Of a stretch of 64,000 nucleotides of DNA, positions 50,091 through 62,099 are shown one piece after another. The notes beneath the pieces were generated by a model. That model was not told the DNA's origin. It ran no database searches and was given only the letters and a program-made list of their open reading frames with translations. Origin of the DNA: Cephalotus follicularis (taxonomy: Eukaryota > Streptophyta > Magnoliopsida > Oxalidales > Cephalotaceae); NCBI GenBank assembly GCA_001972305.1, contig BDDD01000725.1:186001-250000 (forward strand), written 5' to 3'. A program made the position numbers and the translations under genes. The number at the start of each line of letters is the position of its first letter. Within the stretch, counting starts at the first letter, position 1.

Positions 50091-51409
50091 TTCCTAACGC
50101 CTTCACTGAAATCTTTTATTCTCACTATCTTTGACCTCTTAGTCAATTTTTTAAATGGTAGAAACATAATTGACTCTTTATCAAGAGCATTTGGTCATAG
50201 ATTTGGACTATTAAAAGTATTGACAGTGTATGATAATGAAGGTATTTGTAAAAATTTGTTTAAATTGGTCATGAAGGTATTTGTAAAAATTTGTTTAAAT
50301 TGGTTACTGAACGGTGACATTAAGAATGATGATAATTAATTTAAAATGTTGAATGTCCATGTGATGATCAAGTAATGATGTTGAAAGAATAAAAAAAGTA
50401 CATTTCGAAGGCGATGCTCTTTTAACAATCAACACGCATGTATGTCTTGTCAACAACTAACAAGCCCAATATGCAAGTGGGGTGTCACCAAATTGTCGGT
50501 TAACGAGGACACACTGCAGCAGAGTATATATCCATTTCACGTGTTCTATAATATTTGTCGCCATTACAGTGCCAGCCACAACTTCGGTTAGTTAAAAAAT
50601 GATCATGAAATGCAACAAAGAATGTGGTCTATTTATATTGTTGCAGTAGAAATCGAAAAGTGTGGTACAATTTTGCTAGAATTTGGTGTTTTCAATATTA
50701 AATTTCGTTGAAGGATCTACATGTTGTATCATTATAATATATAAAAAGAGTTGTTGAATATTGGATAATGTAGTTCATAATTATTAAACTCGGATCGGAC
50801 CAGCAAATCTAACAGGTGGCCCGGTGGACGGTCAATGAATCAATCCGAATCAAGTTTCAAACCAGTACTGTAATTGTATCGGGATTGAATAGGTTGATTT
50901 GGTTAACTCAAGCTTGTCAAAGAAGTGAATAAGATTAGGCATACCAAACCAGTCGAGTCAATGATTTTTTTATTTTTATTTTAAAATTAATTTATTGATT
51001 GAACTATTGACTCACCGGTTATATCATTAACATGTCAACCCAGAGCATCAACCGGTTCAGCCACCGGTCTGATTATAATATCTATGATGTAGTGTAAAAA
51101 ATATTTCTATATTTTGGCATAAGATAAAAAATATGTTGTTCCTCGTATATAGGTACATCTTTTAATTAAGAAAGTAAGGTGGCCTTGAAAAACACTCTAT
51201 ATTTTATGCTACAAATATCATAAAATTGATATTATTATATGATCCCAAAAAATAATTTTAAATTGTTTCAATATTATATCATCTTTTTTCTTTCACATGT
51301 AAAAAATAAATTTTGGTGAACATGAAAATATTTGTAATATAATGAAGGACTAAACTAAAAGAATAAAAGGTAACTTATGAGAGGCAAAAATCTCTAAATC
51401 AACCATCAC

Positions 51410-51411
<2 letters not shown>

Positions 51412-51453
<42 letters not shown>
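51412..51453. repeat. (CT)n microsatellite
   Basis: About 42 bp of CT dinucleotides, then imperfect CTCT to about 51488. No gene was seen beside it. Confidence 0.92.
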
Positions 51454-51457
<4 letters not shown>

Positions 51458-54417
51458 ATGTGTTTGTGTCTCTCTATCTCTCTCTCTTCTATAGTTATAA
51501 AGACAAACAAAATATTAAATCATTATATTTCTTTTATTTCTATATCTATCTGCTTTTCATGGATTTTTAATTTTGTTGAATACCATGAGCAACCATTTGA
51601 TACATGTGTTCATTTTATTTATATGTCTTGTCAAATTTTGAGCAAGCTATTCTAAATTTTAGAATTTATGTTATAGCTTTTTCATATATTTTTATATGTT
51701 CATGCCAGTTTGCGTATGCATTAATTCATATAAATTTTAGCTTGGCTTCCAAAATAATGCTTGAAGCTCCGTCAATAATCCACACCATTATGAATTGGAC
51801 ATTTCATAGGTGGGTCTTATTACAATATTAAAATTACAATGATGATGTATATATATGTTACATAAAGAGCAGATTCAATAAAGGAGTAAGACCTCATAAT
51901 GATCTTGAGGAAATCTCAGCTTTCTCCTAGTACATGATATACCTACACACAAAAGTTTTAGATTCACCCAATTCGATGTGGTGGTCCAAAACCAAGGACG
52001 ACATATGGGTCAAGTGCCTTAACAAAAAGTGGGTGTGATACATGGAAGTAAAGCAAAAATTCAAGTGGAGATTTCTGGTTTTGATAGAGGGCAAAGTTAA
52101 GTTGAAATTAGAAGAGGGGATGATCCTGAGAGATAGGACATGATGGTTGGCAATGGGGCCAAAATCTTGAGCCCTAGGCGTGGCATTCATGTAATTTTTC
52201 CCATAAAACACTGTCACTGTTCCTCGATCATAATCACTGGTTACAATATTGCACTAATCTACTCGATTAAACAATCTTATCAAACCACTTCTAAGTTCTG
52301 AGTCCTAATTATAAGGGTCTTAATTACTATATATGAAATTTAAAAAGTTGATGTTACTTACACGAAGGATCCTAGCTGGCGCTGGCGTTAACTTTCATGC
52401 TATTTGATGATGAAAGCCATGCACTTCCTTTCTTCATATTTAATTCTACTCAAAGCATGACAGTCTTTTCTTTTTTTTTTGTCCATATGTTATTTTCTAT
52501 TTTTGGTTGGCTATTATACTCTATAGTCTATAATATTGGACCTATGTTATAAGACTGATAGTAACGGATTTGGGACCGGTAGTTAAAGTGGTATTGAATA
52601 TCCAAAGTTATCAAATATCCAAAATGAAAGTTGTGGGGTTTTAATTAGTTTGTTTGAGTAAAATTTTGATTAAGATTCTTGATGATCCTCAACTAGGGTC
52701 AGTTTTATCTTGTTTATATTGGTGGAGTTTTTTTATCGAGCTCTGAAGTCAGTTAAAATTGCGATTGGTAAATCAATAATAATGTGTTTTTGAATTTTAT
52801 TTTCGATATTTTTTTAAGCTGAAAACAAAAGTTATACAACTTCAGTTTTAACTTTTGTATTTGATTTTTTGAACATTATATAAAATCCAAAACTACATTA
52901 TTTTATTAAAATAAATGAAAAAAACTAAAATTGATGGATCCCAAATCCACCTAAAGTCTAATGGATTCGGTCTGCGTATCGAAAAACAATGGAGGATGAA
53001 GAGTATCAAAGTTATGCTTTAATGAGTTGGAGAGTAATTACTAATGATGTGTACCTTCTATGGTAGTTTAATTGCTTTTAATTGTTATAAATGTTGCCAC
53101 CAATCACAATAGTAGCTTCTAGTGGGTTCTAATATGTAAATTCTAGTGTGGTCATGGGTTTGTTGAGATGGTCAAGCATTCACCAGATAAATAATGGAGT
53201 ATCCTTTAATATGTATAGTTGACGTTTCATGATGCATGTACGAGTTGATTAATTATCCGTAAACTTAAAAAAATAAATGGTAATAAAGATGATTTACATG
53301 CATACATTTTGATTTTTACTATTTGAATTTTTAATTGCAAGACTTTTATCTTCATAAAGTGAGGCTATATATATACTAACTATATATTGGAGCGGTTTTT
53401 TTAAGAATGGTCAATCATTATGTGATTTTAATCCCTATAGTGTTAATTGAGACTTTAAATAATGAGCCAAACCAAAATAAAAGCAATTTATTGGTATTGT
53501 TATGAGTAGCAATTTCCTTAATTATGAGTTGGTTTACACATTTGAATTTGGTTGGTTGGATATTTAAACCAATCCCTACGGTTACAGTATATGAACCAAA
53601 TAAGTAAAGCTAGTTAGTTGCATGCATGGCAAAAGGCCTCGTACATTCACTGTCTCAGCTACCTTCTCTAATTAGAAGGAGAGTTTAAAGGGTGCAACCA
53701 TTAAAGTGGCTACCAGTAACTAAAGTCTTGAACAGATGGAAAGGTTAACTTGAGAGGAACTTAACAAAATGCCAAATATATGAACTACTCCCAAAACTAG
53801 TCGTATGATTATTCAGTGTTGGAGCCAGAATGTTTATATAAAAGGAATCAAAGCTCCCATGAAAATATTATTCACTATCAGAATCAGTTTTGATAATGTT
53901 TTCACAAAAAGAACAAAGAAACAAATCAAACGGTTAGAATCATAAAACATAAACGATAGATTGACGGATTAGAATTATAAAACATAAACCATAGATCGAC
54001 GAAATATTAGTGACTATAAGTAAATTTCTTCACAATAGTGCGAAAACAAGTATTGTTATCTTAAAAGATCCGTATGGCTAGGAAGTATGAATCAAACCTA
54101 AACAATGTAAGGATGAATCACCAAAATATTGGTGGGTCAAGGCAAAGTCAAATTGAATTATTCTTACTTGTGAGATACAGCAAGCATCTAATTCAAAGGA
54201 TATATATAGCTTCCTTATATCATAATATGCATATACAATTATAGAAAGCTAAATAAAGGGTATCGTATTAACTATAATGGTCCCCAGTGTTGCAAACCAC
54301 GTGATTGGATGCATCAAAGATCGTAGAGATTATCATCAAAGAAAGAAAGAGAGAAAGAAAGAAATAGTGTATATTATAGTACCAAATTTTCTCCACTCGG
54401 TGAAGGGATTTAACAGT

Positions 54418-54425
54418 ACTATAAA
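54418..54425 (+). promoter_or_regulatory. Possible TATA box of the SMR gene
   Basis: ACTATAAAGAGAG contains CTATAAAG about 280 bp before the ATG. Leader length would be about 250 nt including the CT runs. Confidence 0.4.
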
Positions 54426-54624
54426 GAGAGTGATAGAGAGAGTTTATGTGCATTGGATCCTTCGCCAATAGGTTTCCAAAGCCTCCACATAACTCATCTC
54501 TCTCTCTCTCTCTCTAGAGCACACAAACACCCCAAAAGGCCGAAAGGGTAGAGGAAAACTAAAAGAGAAAAAGCACTAAACAAACAGTGAACTTGGTGTT
54601 TTGATTATTACATAAGCAAAACCA

Positions 54625-54629
<5 letters not shown>

Positions 54630-54663
<34 letters not shown>
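54630..54663. repeat. (CT)n microsatellite in the SMR gene leader
   Basis: About 34 bp of CT dinucleotides end some 37 bp before the SMR ATG, with a shorter CT run at 54497-54516. Pyrimidine-rich leaders like this are common near plant start codons and are length-variable. Confidence 0.85.
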
Positions 54664-54665
<2 letters not shown>

Positions 54666-54699
54666 CTTCTTTTTCTTTCAGTTATTACATTTCATAATC

Positions 54700-55194
54700 A
54701 TGTACTCATCAGGATTTGCTAAACTCTCCCACTTCAGTATGTCGAATTCAGAGATATTTCTCGTTAAAGAAGATCAAGAAGGCATCGAATGCGATATATT
54801 GAAGAGACCCACATTGGAATTTCAAGATGAGTTTATCAAGAAACAACGTCATCATCAAGGATCAGGCAAAAGTGAAGAAGACAAACAAGAAGAATGTGAT
54901 CATGTTAGAGTAGTTTCACATCAAGGGCCAGTTAAGTTAGGAGAGTTTAAGGTGGAGGAAGAGAATGATGGGTTCAAAACTCCAACATCTTTGGAACACA
55001 AGATGCCCGTGATTAAACAGTGTCCACCTGCACCAAGAAAACCAAAACCAACAAAAAGAAAAATATCATCAACTGCACCAAGGAAGAAGCTACTCCTTGA
55101 TCTTTCGCAAGAGGTTGAGTCAATGTTTCCTATGCCTATCCTCGTTGATTTACACCAAAAGATCAAGAAAGCTAGAAGAGAAGACATAGATTAA
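54700..55194 (+). CDS. SIAMESE-RELATED (SMR) cyclin-dependent kinase inhibitor, 164 aa
   Basis: Small nuclear inhibitor of CDK-cyclin complexes that promotes the switch from mitosis to endoreduplication. The diagnostic SMR motif is clear: GFKTPTSLEHKMPVIKQCP followed by PAPRKPKPTKRK (motif A, about residues 93-124), with a basic nuclear-localisation-like cluster. The C-terminal LLLDLSQEVESMFP and ending region KIKKARRED match the family's cyclin-binding end. The N-terminal FLVKEDQEGIECDILKRPTL also fits. Single exon. The first ATG is at 54700; the family usually starts near MSNSE, so the Met at 54739 (residue 14) is an equally plausible start, giving 151 aa. Confidence 0.92.
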   Translation: MYSSGFAKLSHFSMSNSEIFLVKEDQEGIECDILKRPTLEFQDEFIKKQRHHQGSGKSEEDKQEECDHVRVVSHQGPVKLGEFKVEEENDGFKTPTSLEHKMPVIKQCPPAPRKPKPTKRKISSTAPRKKLLLDLSQEVESMFPMPILVDLHQKIKKARREDID

Positions 55195-55689
55195 TTTTTT
55201 ATTATTATTTTTATTACTATTTGCTGATTCATGTAAAATAAGGGTATTCTTTAATTATATCCATGATAGTGGTGCAGTTGATTTCATTTGTTTTTCTTTT
55301 ATTTATTTATTTGGGTACTTTTATATTTGGATGTTGAAATTGGTCTACGAGTTATGATAGTGGAAAGTTAAAGAAAGAAAAAAAATCAAAAAGGAATTAC
55401 TGCTTCTTTTGTACTCAAGGTGTTATGCTGTTTTAAATATGAGAATTTATTCTCAAACTTAACATGAAATAAATTTGAACTACTTGGTTTTTAATTAGCA
55501 TTAGAGAGATCTGATCTGATCTCATTTCATTATTTTTTATTATATATATCCTTATGGCATGGTTAGAACTCTCCTTGGATTCCATTTTAGGGATAGCTAA
55601 CTAACTGTAGTTGTGGATTGTTAATTAGTGATAGCGATTAAAGTATTAAAATAGTAATTAAATAATAAAAAATAGCAGATGCAGTGACA
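55195..55689. other. 3' flank of the SMR gene
   Basis: AT-rich with no ORF of note; should contain the SMR 3' UTR. Confidence 0.5.
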
Positions 55690-55970
55690 TACAATGTAGT
55701 CACCGTAGTATAGCCAACTCAGATGGCACAACTGACTCAAGCAAGGCCTTCCTTGCTGCATGGACCAACGAATGTTGGTTCACAATGGCTGCAACCATAT
55801 AGTCCCTAGAGGGAGTTTCTTGCCACAAAATTTGTCTTTTCAATTAAGGGCCTTGCAAGAACAGTGCCATTAACATAATTATTGATGGAACCCTTTTGGC
55901 TCCGGCCGATTATAGGGTTATTGGCAATGCCGGGAACTGGATTTCGTTCTAACAGGTTGATGGGGTTTCA
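55690..55970 (+). pseudogene. Polygalacturonase (GH28) fragment
   Basis: Translating piecemeal gives ANSDGTTDSSKAFLAAWTNE, followed after a stop and a frame change by GPCKNSAINIIIDGTLLAPA and DYRVIGNAGNWISF, then TAA and QVDGVS. These match the N-terminal part of plant exo-polygalacturonases, including the DGxTDSSKAFLAAW and GTLxAPxDY signatures. Only this exon-sized piece is seen; the catalytic NTDG, DD and GHG motifs further along are absent. Stops (at least two) and one frameshift show it is dead. Confidence 0.75.
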
Positions 55971-57929
55971 AAGAAATTTGTCTCAAAGATTCAAACATGA
56001 CACAAATTTCATACAATTTAAATATGATTAAATTAGTAATAACATAATATTGATCAGAAAAAGAAATAATCAATTTATTAAATATAATTAAAATTAACTA
56101 CCAAACTAATAGACAATCGTCTCAATCACAATACTAGTGGGTCACTCCTTTAAAAGAATTATTTTTTTGTTAGATAAAAATTAAAGACATATTAACAAAC
56201 TCATTATATTTTTACAAATACACCGAAATACTCTCATCCCTGTCAAACGAAAAAAAACACCAATCTCTCTCTACCTCCCAAACCACGACCTGCACACTCT
56301 AAAAATGCAACCATCAACGCACCCCCAATCTAAATTAAAAAGAAAAAGGAATAACAAACCGAGAAACCCAAGTGAATCCATTCCTATATTGCACTAATCT
56401 TTCCATTTTACACCAGTACTGCCCCAACAGGAACCTCCCAAGTATCGACAACCTTCTTGACTTCTAACAATGCTTCCCTCATAAACATTTCATCAATTTT
56501 TCGCTGCTCACTTTCAAGTTTATATGCAACTTCTCATTCGTCAAATCTATCTCTTAGGACTTGATTGTTCCGTTGAAGCTTGACAGTCAGTTTTGATTAT
56601 TCGAATGAGGAAGGGAGATTAGAGAAATTGCTTAACATTTGTATACAGTATAATTGCCAACCACGTGTTCGCTAAAATGTGTCAAAGAAAATTAACATAC
56701 AAAATGGTGTACTATCATGTCTACGCCAGTATTGGTCATCTCACGGCCACTGCCCACAGCCATCACCCGAAGCCATGGCCACAACTCCAACTTCACATCC
56801 TCAACAATATGCCTTCAAATTTCTCTGCCCAAATACATAGTGCCAAACATTTATTCACTTCCTGCGGTAACAAATATGAAAAATATCATGAATCTCAAGT
56901 GTCCAAGACAACTAACAATTATTTGAAGCATCTAGACAAGTCAACAACACAAATGAAAAGTTGAAAACTTACTAGTGGGATCTCTAAAATTTGAAACCCA
57001 ACTGGTGCAGTAAGTTTGCATCATCATCAAATACAAATGTACAACAGCAAAAGCAAAGACCTGAAGAGTGGAGGATGAAATCGCTTTTTGTTGGAATCGA
57101 TACCGATGATGATGAAAGATGGCAACACAGGGAGGAGGTTTATGACAACAGACGGAGAATAAGCCATCATAAGCTTTGTGGGTAGGGTATTTTTTTTTTT
57201 TTTTACAAGGGTATTTTAGTTATTTAAATTTTTTTAACAGAAAATTTGACAATTTTATAGCTTAAGGAGTTTTTTTTTTAATATTTGAAAAAAGGGGTTA
57301 AAATGATAATGGATGCAAACCTCGTAGAAGTTTTTATAATTTATAAGTAATCAAAGTTGCAATAATTTACCCAATAAGTAATAAAAGTTGCTAATGTATC
57401 AGCTTGGGCAGAACTGACATACATAAGATGGTTGTACCACGGTCACCAAAAACTTGCATATGGATCCACATGCAAAGCAAATAGAGAATAAGACTACGGC
57501 TCCAAGTGTTGATTGAAGCAACTGACAAAAGCATGCCTAAGATCATATATATACCTACCAAAGATTGTATCTTATAACATGTACTATTAAGAGTACTAGA
57601 GATTGACTCTTACAACATGTACTAAGTCGTAGATAACTGATGAAAAACAATGTTATTTAGCTAATTTAATCAAAATGTGTTCCATTTCTTGAAGAACTAG
57701 GGCATTTATTGAAAACATAGATTTTGAATGCACGAGTTAAAGGATGAAACTAAGACAAAAGAATGTATGCAAAGGCATGTGAATGCAAAAAACATGAAAA
57801 TAATACATTCAAATTGTTAAGACGTGGGATTCACATCTTAACACCCGTCCTTACGTGCAACATGCACTTATGAAAGTGAGCTCAGAGGTTTACTGCGAAG
57901 TTTGTCCTATCAACTTGGCTCTGATACCA
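55971..57929. other. Intergenic region
   Basis: Mostly AT-rich. The ORFs 56665-56964 and 56991-57185 have no motif. From about 57790 the sequence next to the LTR at 57930 is likely the internal leader of a truncated retroelement (ACACCCGTCCTTACGTGC, AACTTGGCTCTGATACCA). Confidence 0.45.
57913..57929 (-). other. Primer-binding site of a truncated LTR retroelement
   Basis: In minus-strand sense TGGTATCAGAGCCAAGT lies directly after the LTR. It is the classic initiator tRNA-Met site of copia-type elements and here matches the consensus TGGTATCAGAGC exactly. Confidence 0.85.
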
Positions 57930-58228
57930 TGTTACAAAATAAAGAGACTAAAAAATATAACTAGAGATTAAAGAAATAGTGACTGTATTTTTGTGTGTTT
58001 ATAAAAGAGTACATAGAGGTCTTATTTATAGGACATTACAGAATCAAAATAATGAATGCAGAGATACAAAACATGAATACAAAATATACTCTCATGAATA
58101 CAAATTATCTTCTCATGAATACAAAATATACAATGATATATCAACACAAACAAAAAACAGGAAATTTAAAATCAGAATAACTACCAGAAAAATCAAATTT
58201 TATATACTCTCATATAATAGTTAACTCA
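57930..58228 (-). mobile_element. LTR (about 299 bp) of a truncated copia-type or small retroelement
   Basis: In minus sense it starts TGAGTTAACTATT and ends TTTTGTAACA, immediately followed by a primer-binding site. CCTATAAATAAG (about 58020-58030) would be its TATA box. The stretch repeats AATACAAAATATAC-type words. No second LTR or coding region was found on the left, so only the 5' end of an element remains, or the element is a very short non-autonomous one whose other end has decayed. Confidence 0.7.
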
Positions 58229-59206
58229 TGGAACACTTTCTTCAAACAGCAGACATCTACCGGCCACTAGAGTTGCATATATGTTACCTTGAGCAAATTT
58301 TGAGATGTAAAGAACAAAATATAGACTCAGCATCCACGACCACTGGATCATCCTCATATTATAGATGATGGCAGAATAGTACCTACACAGTAAATTACTT
58401 TGATCTGTCTGTGCAGTGAAGGCGATGAGCATTCTGTCCAACACCCAAATGGAAGACAGCATCAGTTCCTTTCTGCTCGTAATACAACTCCTTGCTGCAT
58501 GCATTACAAATGCCGTACCTGCAATACTAAAAATAATGAAATATGAATAAAAAAACGGGTTTGGGGGGTTTACAGGACAGAAGGGAGTCCGGTACAAACC
58601 GGTCGGACCGGCCAGTCCGGTTTTCAAAACATTGTGCCTCACTAATGCCATAGCACTTTCCCTGCAGATTGTTGACAAGTGTCTTACAAATTGCTCTTTA
58701 TTTTAAAAGAAATTAAGGATCCTGAAACCAAATCCAAACTGAAATGCAAATTTATAAAGTACAAAAGTAAACACAAAAGAAAAACTTGCTGTGGATGAAA
58801 TAGTAATTAACTTCTAATACACATATTTAATTGATCTCCTGAACAAAGAGCTCTAATATTTCATTGAAGACCCATAAGCAACTACATAAAGCATAGCAAC
58901 AAAGAGACGGAAAGGCATACCAACCATAATGATGTGATAAGTGCATTTTGTCAAACAATTTTGGAGTCATTCGTTAGGATAGGAATCAGCATACACAGAA
59001 GAAACATGATGCCAATGAGAAGGTAACAGATTAAATAGCAAGAGCAAAAGAAGGCATAGAAACTTTATTACGAAACCATAATCAACAGGCAAATTAAAGA
59101 ATCTGGTTCATTCAAAACATCAAGAAGGGAAAAACATAACAAAAAGTTGTACATTAAAGAATAAAAAAGGGAAAAGAAGCTACTAGCAGACATTCTTCTA
59201 AATCTC
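58229..59206. other. Spacer downstream of the SEC15 gene
   Basis: The minus ORF 58226-58678 has a patchy, low-support translation. A CCGGTTTGTACCGGACTCC-like palindromic patch near 58590-58625 looks like a dispersed repeat. The SEC15 3' UTR lies next to 59206. Confidence 0.45.
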
Positions 59207-61576
59207 TCAGTTGAAGTCCTTCAATCTCTTTTTCAGCATGTCCATTGATTTCTTTATAGCATTTTGCTTTGTATTTCTGTTTGAAAGGCTTCCAAAGATA
59301 CCATCTGGGGAATCCTTAAATTTCTCACAGATGGTAGCCACCTTCTTATAATCCAAAGCATTGTAGTTTTTCTCTCGTATCACAGGATTCATGAAGTTCT
59401 CAGGATGACTGCTTGACAGAAGGTTTATCAACTGTCGTGCTTCTATCAAGCAGCTTCTAAAACTACCTTCCTTGTATTCCTCACTCAAGCCAGTGGAGTG
59501 AAATCTCTCATCAGCAAAATTCTCTAATGTCTTTAGATCAATGTTGAGAGCCAAGACTGCATTAGCATTGAACCGCTTGACACTATCACTAAGAAAAGCT
59601 GCCACAATGGAATTGGAAATGTGCTCAAGAGCCCCAATCCCCACCTTATACAACGCATCCAAAGGTAATATTTGCTGGGCTGTTGACATTAAAGTGTCTA
59701 GATAGATAACAACCTCATTCATATACTCATTCCCACTCGGAGCCATGTCCTCTGAAGTCCAATTGATATTTCCTGTAAGTTCCATAAACTCATCTAATTT
59801 AGTATTCACCAAATTCAACAAGGCAAGATAAGCAGCATCTCTTGATGTTTTTAGTACGACCTTAGCCGCCAAACTAGGTTGAGCCCGCTCAATGGATCGA
59901 ACTGGGATCCCACATAGTTGGGCTGCATGTCGAACAAAAAAATCACAAGCTCTTTCAAGGGCAGCAATATTTGCAGCAATCTGCATGGCTTGAGACACAC
60001 CAATGGCCCCACTATGAATTGTATTGAGTATAACTTCATTTAATACATCAATCAAGAGCTTGTCCAAATACTTTCTCACGACATCATAAAAATTAGTATA
60101 CATCCCATAAGACAGGTAATCAACAGACCCCTTGATGAATGATCTGACAACTCGGCAGGTATCAGGTACCATGCAGGAGAATGGTGCAATATACGGAAAA
60201 GCTGGCATTATATCAGAAATCTGGAGATGAAATAACAGGACATTATTTTCATAGTCACTATCCTTTTTCATTACCATCTGCTCATAAGTATCATTGCCAA
60301 CAATATTGACAATCTGCTGCCGACATTCTTCCAAAAGAAGCTCATGGTATTTGTCTCGGCTATTGTCTAGCACCTCAAGAACTGAGCCCACTTCATACCC
60401 ATATTGTCTAAGAGTCGCCCCAAGAAGAGTGAGATAATCCTTCACCAGGAGAATATGTGTAGCAGAATCCATGTGAGAAAATTGTTCCTCTAATACCGAT
60501 GTCATTTTAGCTAAAGCCGTTTCCCACATTGTCTCAACCTGATCAGCTAATAAGAGTCCCCCTGCTGTCCTGAGGACCCGATCCTCCACAATGAAGTACC
60601 CTGCAATTTGAGCCAAAAAAGTTTGATATGATTCGACAAATGGTTGTACTGAAGAGATCTGCAAGTCAGAATTGAGCTGCAACATCCGATTCTTGTAGTA
60701 GTATTCACGAAACTGCTCTTGGATTCCAAGGCATGCATGAATGTAATATGCCCGATAAAGGGGTGTGATATCAAATTTCAATATTGAATCTTCATCAATT
60801 TCCTCCACATCCAAAGTATATGCAAAATCCCCTAAGCCTGAAACATTCTGTTCCTCTGCCATCCTCTGGCGTTCCAGCATTTCCTCATCCCTCTGACGAG
60901 CTGATGCAGCATGTCCTATTGCCGTTTGTCCAATATCCTTTGCAGAACTCCTTACATGAACTAGCCATTCATTAAATTGACTACAAACTTTTTTCTCAAT
61001 ATGTGATTTTATTACTGGGATTCTATGCTCTATGATCATTTTCAGTGCCTTTATGGGGATATTCTGTAAATAATTCCTCTCAATCATATCAACGGTTTTC
61101 AAAGCAGGGTAGAACTGGGATTCAGAAATGTGATTGTTACACTTAAGGCAAAGATCCAAAACTTGTACACAGTTCTTTGCCATTGTTATAGCTTCAGTCA
61201 CATTTTTTTTAATCGAATACGATTCAAGAAGCTCCTCAAGTTTCTTCAAAAGCGCACTTCCCACCTCTTGCAACCTAAAATTATCACTGGACAGCTCACC
61301 TTTCAGTTCTTCTGCATCAACCAATACTCCACGAAGCTCATCAACAGCAAGAATGAATTCTTCATAATGGGTTTTGCAGAGCTCCTCGATCTCAACTTCC
61401 TTCTTCTTCACCACACTCTTGAGCTGGTGAAGGAGAGACTCAGGCCGCCCCATTTCAAATGCATGCCTCACAATAGGACCCAAATCTTCTCCATTCCCAA
61501 TCAAAGTTACAAGGACTAAATCTTCTCCTGCATCCCCATTCTCCGCCACTGTTCTCCTCTTGGGCTTTGCATCCAT
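59207..61576 (-). CDS. SEC15B: Exocyst complex component SEC15-like, 789 aa, intronless coding region
   Basis: Subunit of the exocyst, which tethers secretory vesicles to the plasma membrane and links to Rab GTPases through its C-terminal domain. One uninterrupted ORF of 789 codons starts [20 protein letters not shown] at 61576; 19 in-frame codons upstream from 61633 ([19 protein letters not shown]) belong to the leader. The N-terminal helical region carries [20 protein letters not shown]; then come [59 protein letters not shown] and the C-terminal Sec15 domain with [20 protein letters not shown] and [20 protein letters not shown], ending [10 protein letters not shown]. Plant SEC15 genes have no intron in the coding region, and the length matches. 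The B-type label is from memory of the family and is tentative. Confidence 0.94.
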   Translation of the reverse strand: MDAKPKRRTVAENGDAGEDLVLVTLIGNGEDLGPIVRHAFEMGRPESLLHQLKSVVKKKEVEIEELCKTHYEEFILAVDELRGVLVDAEELKGELSSDNFRLQEVGSALLKKLEELLESYSIKKNVTEAITMAKNCVQVLDLCLKCNNHISESQFYPALKTVDMIERNYLQNIPIKALKMIIEHRIPVIKSHIEKKVCSQFNEWLVHVRSSAKDIGQTAIGHAASARQRDEEMLERQRMAEEQNVSGLGDFAYTLDVEEIDEDSILKFDITPLYRAYYIHACLGIQEQFREYYYKNRMLQLNSDLQISSVQPFVESYQTFLAQIAGYFIVEDRVLRTAGGLLLADQVETMWETALAKMTSVLEEQFSHMDSATHILLVKDYLTLLGATLRQYGYEVGSVLEVLDNSRDKYHELLLEECRQQIVNIVGNDTYEQMVMKKDSDYENNVLLFHLQISDIMPAFPYIAPFSCMVPDTCRVVRSFIKGSVDYLSYGMYTNFYDVVRKYLDKLLIDVLNEVILNTIHSGAIGVSQAMQIAANIAALERACDFFVRHAAQLCGIPVRSIERAQPSLAAKVVLKTSRDAAYLALLNLVNTKLDEFMELTGNINWTSEDMAPSGNEYMNEVVIYLDTLMSTAQQILPLDALYKVGIGALEHISNSIVAAFLSDSVKRFNANAVLALNIDLKTLENFADERFHSTGLSEEYKEGSFRSCLIEARQLINLLSSSHPENFMNPVIREKNYNALDYKKVATICEKFKDSPDGIFGSLSNRNTKQNAIKKSMDMLKKRLKDFN

Positions 61577-61580
61577 TATT

Positions 61581-61793
61581 CTAAGAAAAAAAAGCCCAAT
61601 AATATAACTAAGACAAAAACTACATCTGCACATATAAAGGCTAAATCAAAGAAAAGAATAGCTCAACTATCTTTTCACCAAAAACTTCCGTAGGGATGCC
61701 TAATAAGTGGCGATCCCATTTAGATTACCGGTAGTGTTTAGATACCAAAATTGAGACTCAATTATAATGAGAAAAAAAAAAAAGAGAACTAAC
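61581..61793 (-). other. Probable 5' UTR intron of the SEC15 gene
   Basis: On the minus strand a donor (CAA then GTTAGT) at 61793 and an acceptor (TTTTTTTCTTAG) at 61581 enclose 213 bp. After splicing only AATA precedes the ATG. A stop-free upstream extension (61577-61633) would lie within this intron, which supports starting translation at 61576. Confidence 0.55.
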
Positions 61794-62067
61794 TTGTTTT
61801 GGAGGATCACTGGTATTTTTGGGCAGAAATCGTCGCCAACACCCACGCCGCAATCGGAGTCACAATCTCACATGCACCGGTCTCAATAGGCTTCCATTTA
61901 CGATCTGAGTGATGAGTGTGGAATAGAATGGGTAAATGAAAGAGAGGAGATGATGGTGTTATTGGGAGAGGAAAAGCAAAAATAGATTTGATTAGAGTTG
62001 TAATGGTAGAGTGAAAGTTGATAATCGAAATTTGAATAGAGAGTGAAAGCAAAAATGTGTTGTGGGT

Positions 62068-62080
62068 TTTATATAAGAAG
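62068..62080 (-). promoter_or_regulatory. TATA box of the SEC15 gene
   Basis: On the minus strand CTTATATAAAACC gives a strong TATATAAA about 500 bp upstream of the ATG, followed by a CT-rich leader start (TTTCACTCTCTATTC). Transcription should begin near 62045. Confidence 0.6.
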
Positions 62081-62099
62081 ATTAGTTTGCTCCTTTTAT

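Larger units (their letters stand above)
48200..54400. other. Long intergenic region with repeats but no confident gene
   Basis: It holds a CACTA end (49883-50090), a 36-bp tandem duplication around 50240-50310 (GGTATTTGTAAAAATTTGTT twice), a diverged dispersed-repeat-like stretch near 50780-51070 (CCGGTTCAGCCACCGG), a CT microsatellite at 51412-51453, and a 37-bp tandem duplication near 53936-54003 (ATAAAACATAAACNATAGAT). The minus ORF 51927-52217 (YDRGTVTVFYGKNYMNATPR) may be an exon-like scrap but no family was assigned. Confidence 0.4.

Noticed and set aside
51927-52217. 96-codon minus-strand ORF starting with YDRGTVTVFYGKN-like sequence
   Set aside because: It has a faint look of an LEA/NHL-type domain exon, but I could not assign it or find flanking exons.
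56665-57185. Two plus-strand ORFs of 64-99 codons
   Set aside because: No motifs or supporting signals; consistent with chance.
58226-58678. 150-codon minus-strand ORF downstream of SEC15
   Set aside because: Its composition is patchy, no family is recognised, and part of it is a CCGG-rich palindromic repeat-like stretch. It is more likely a chance ORF in 3' flanking DNA.
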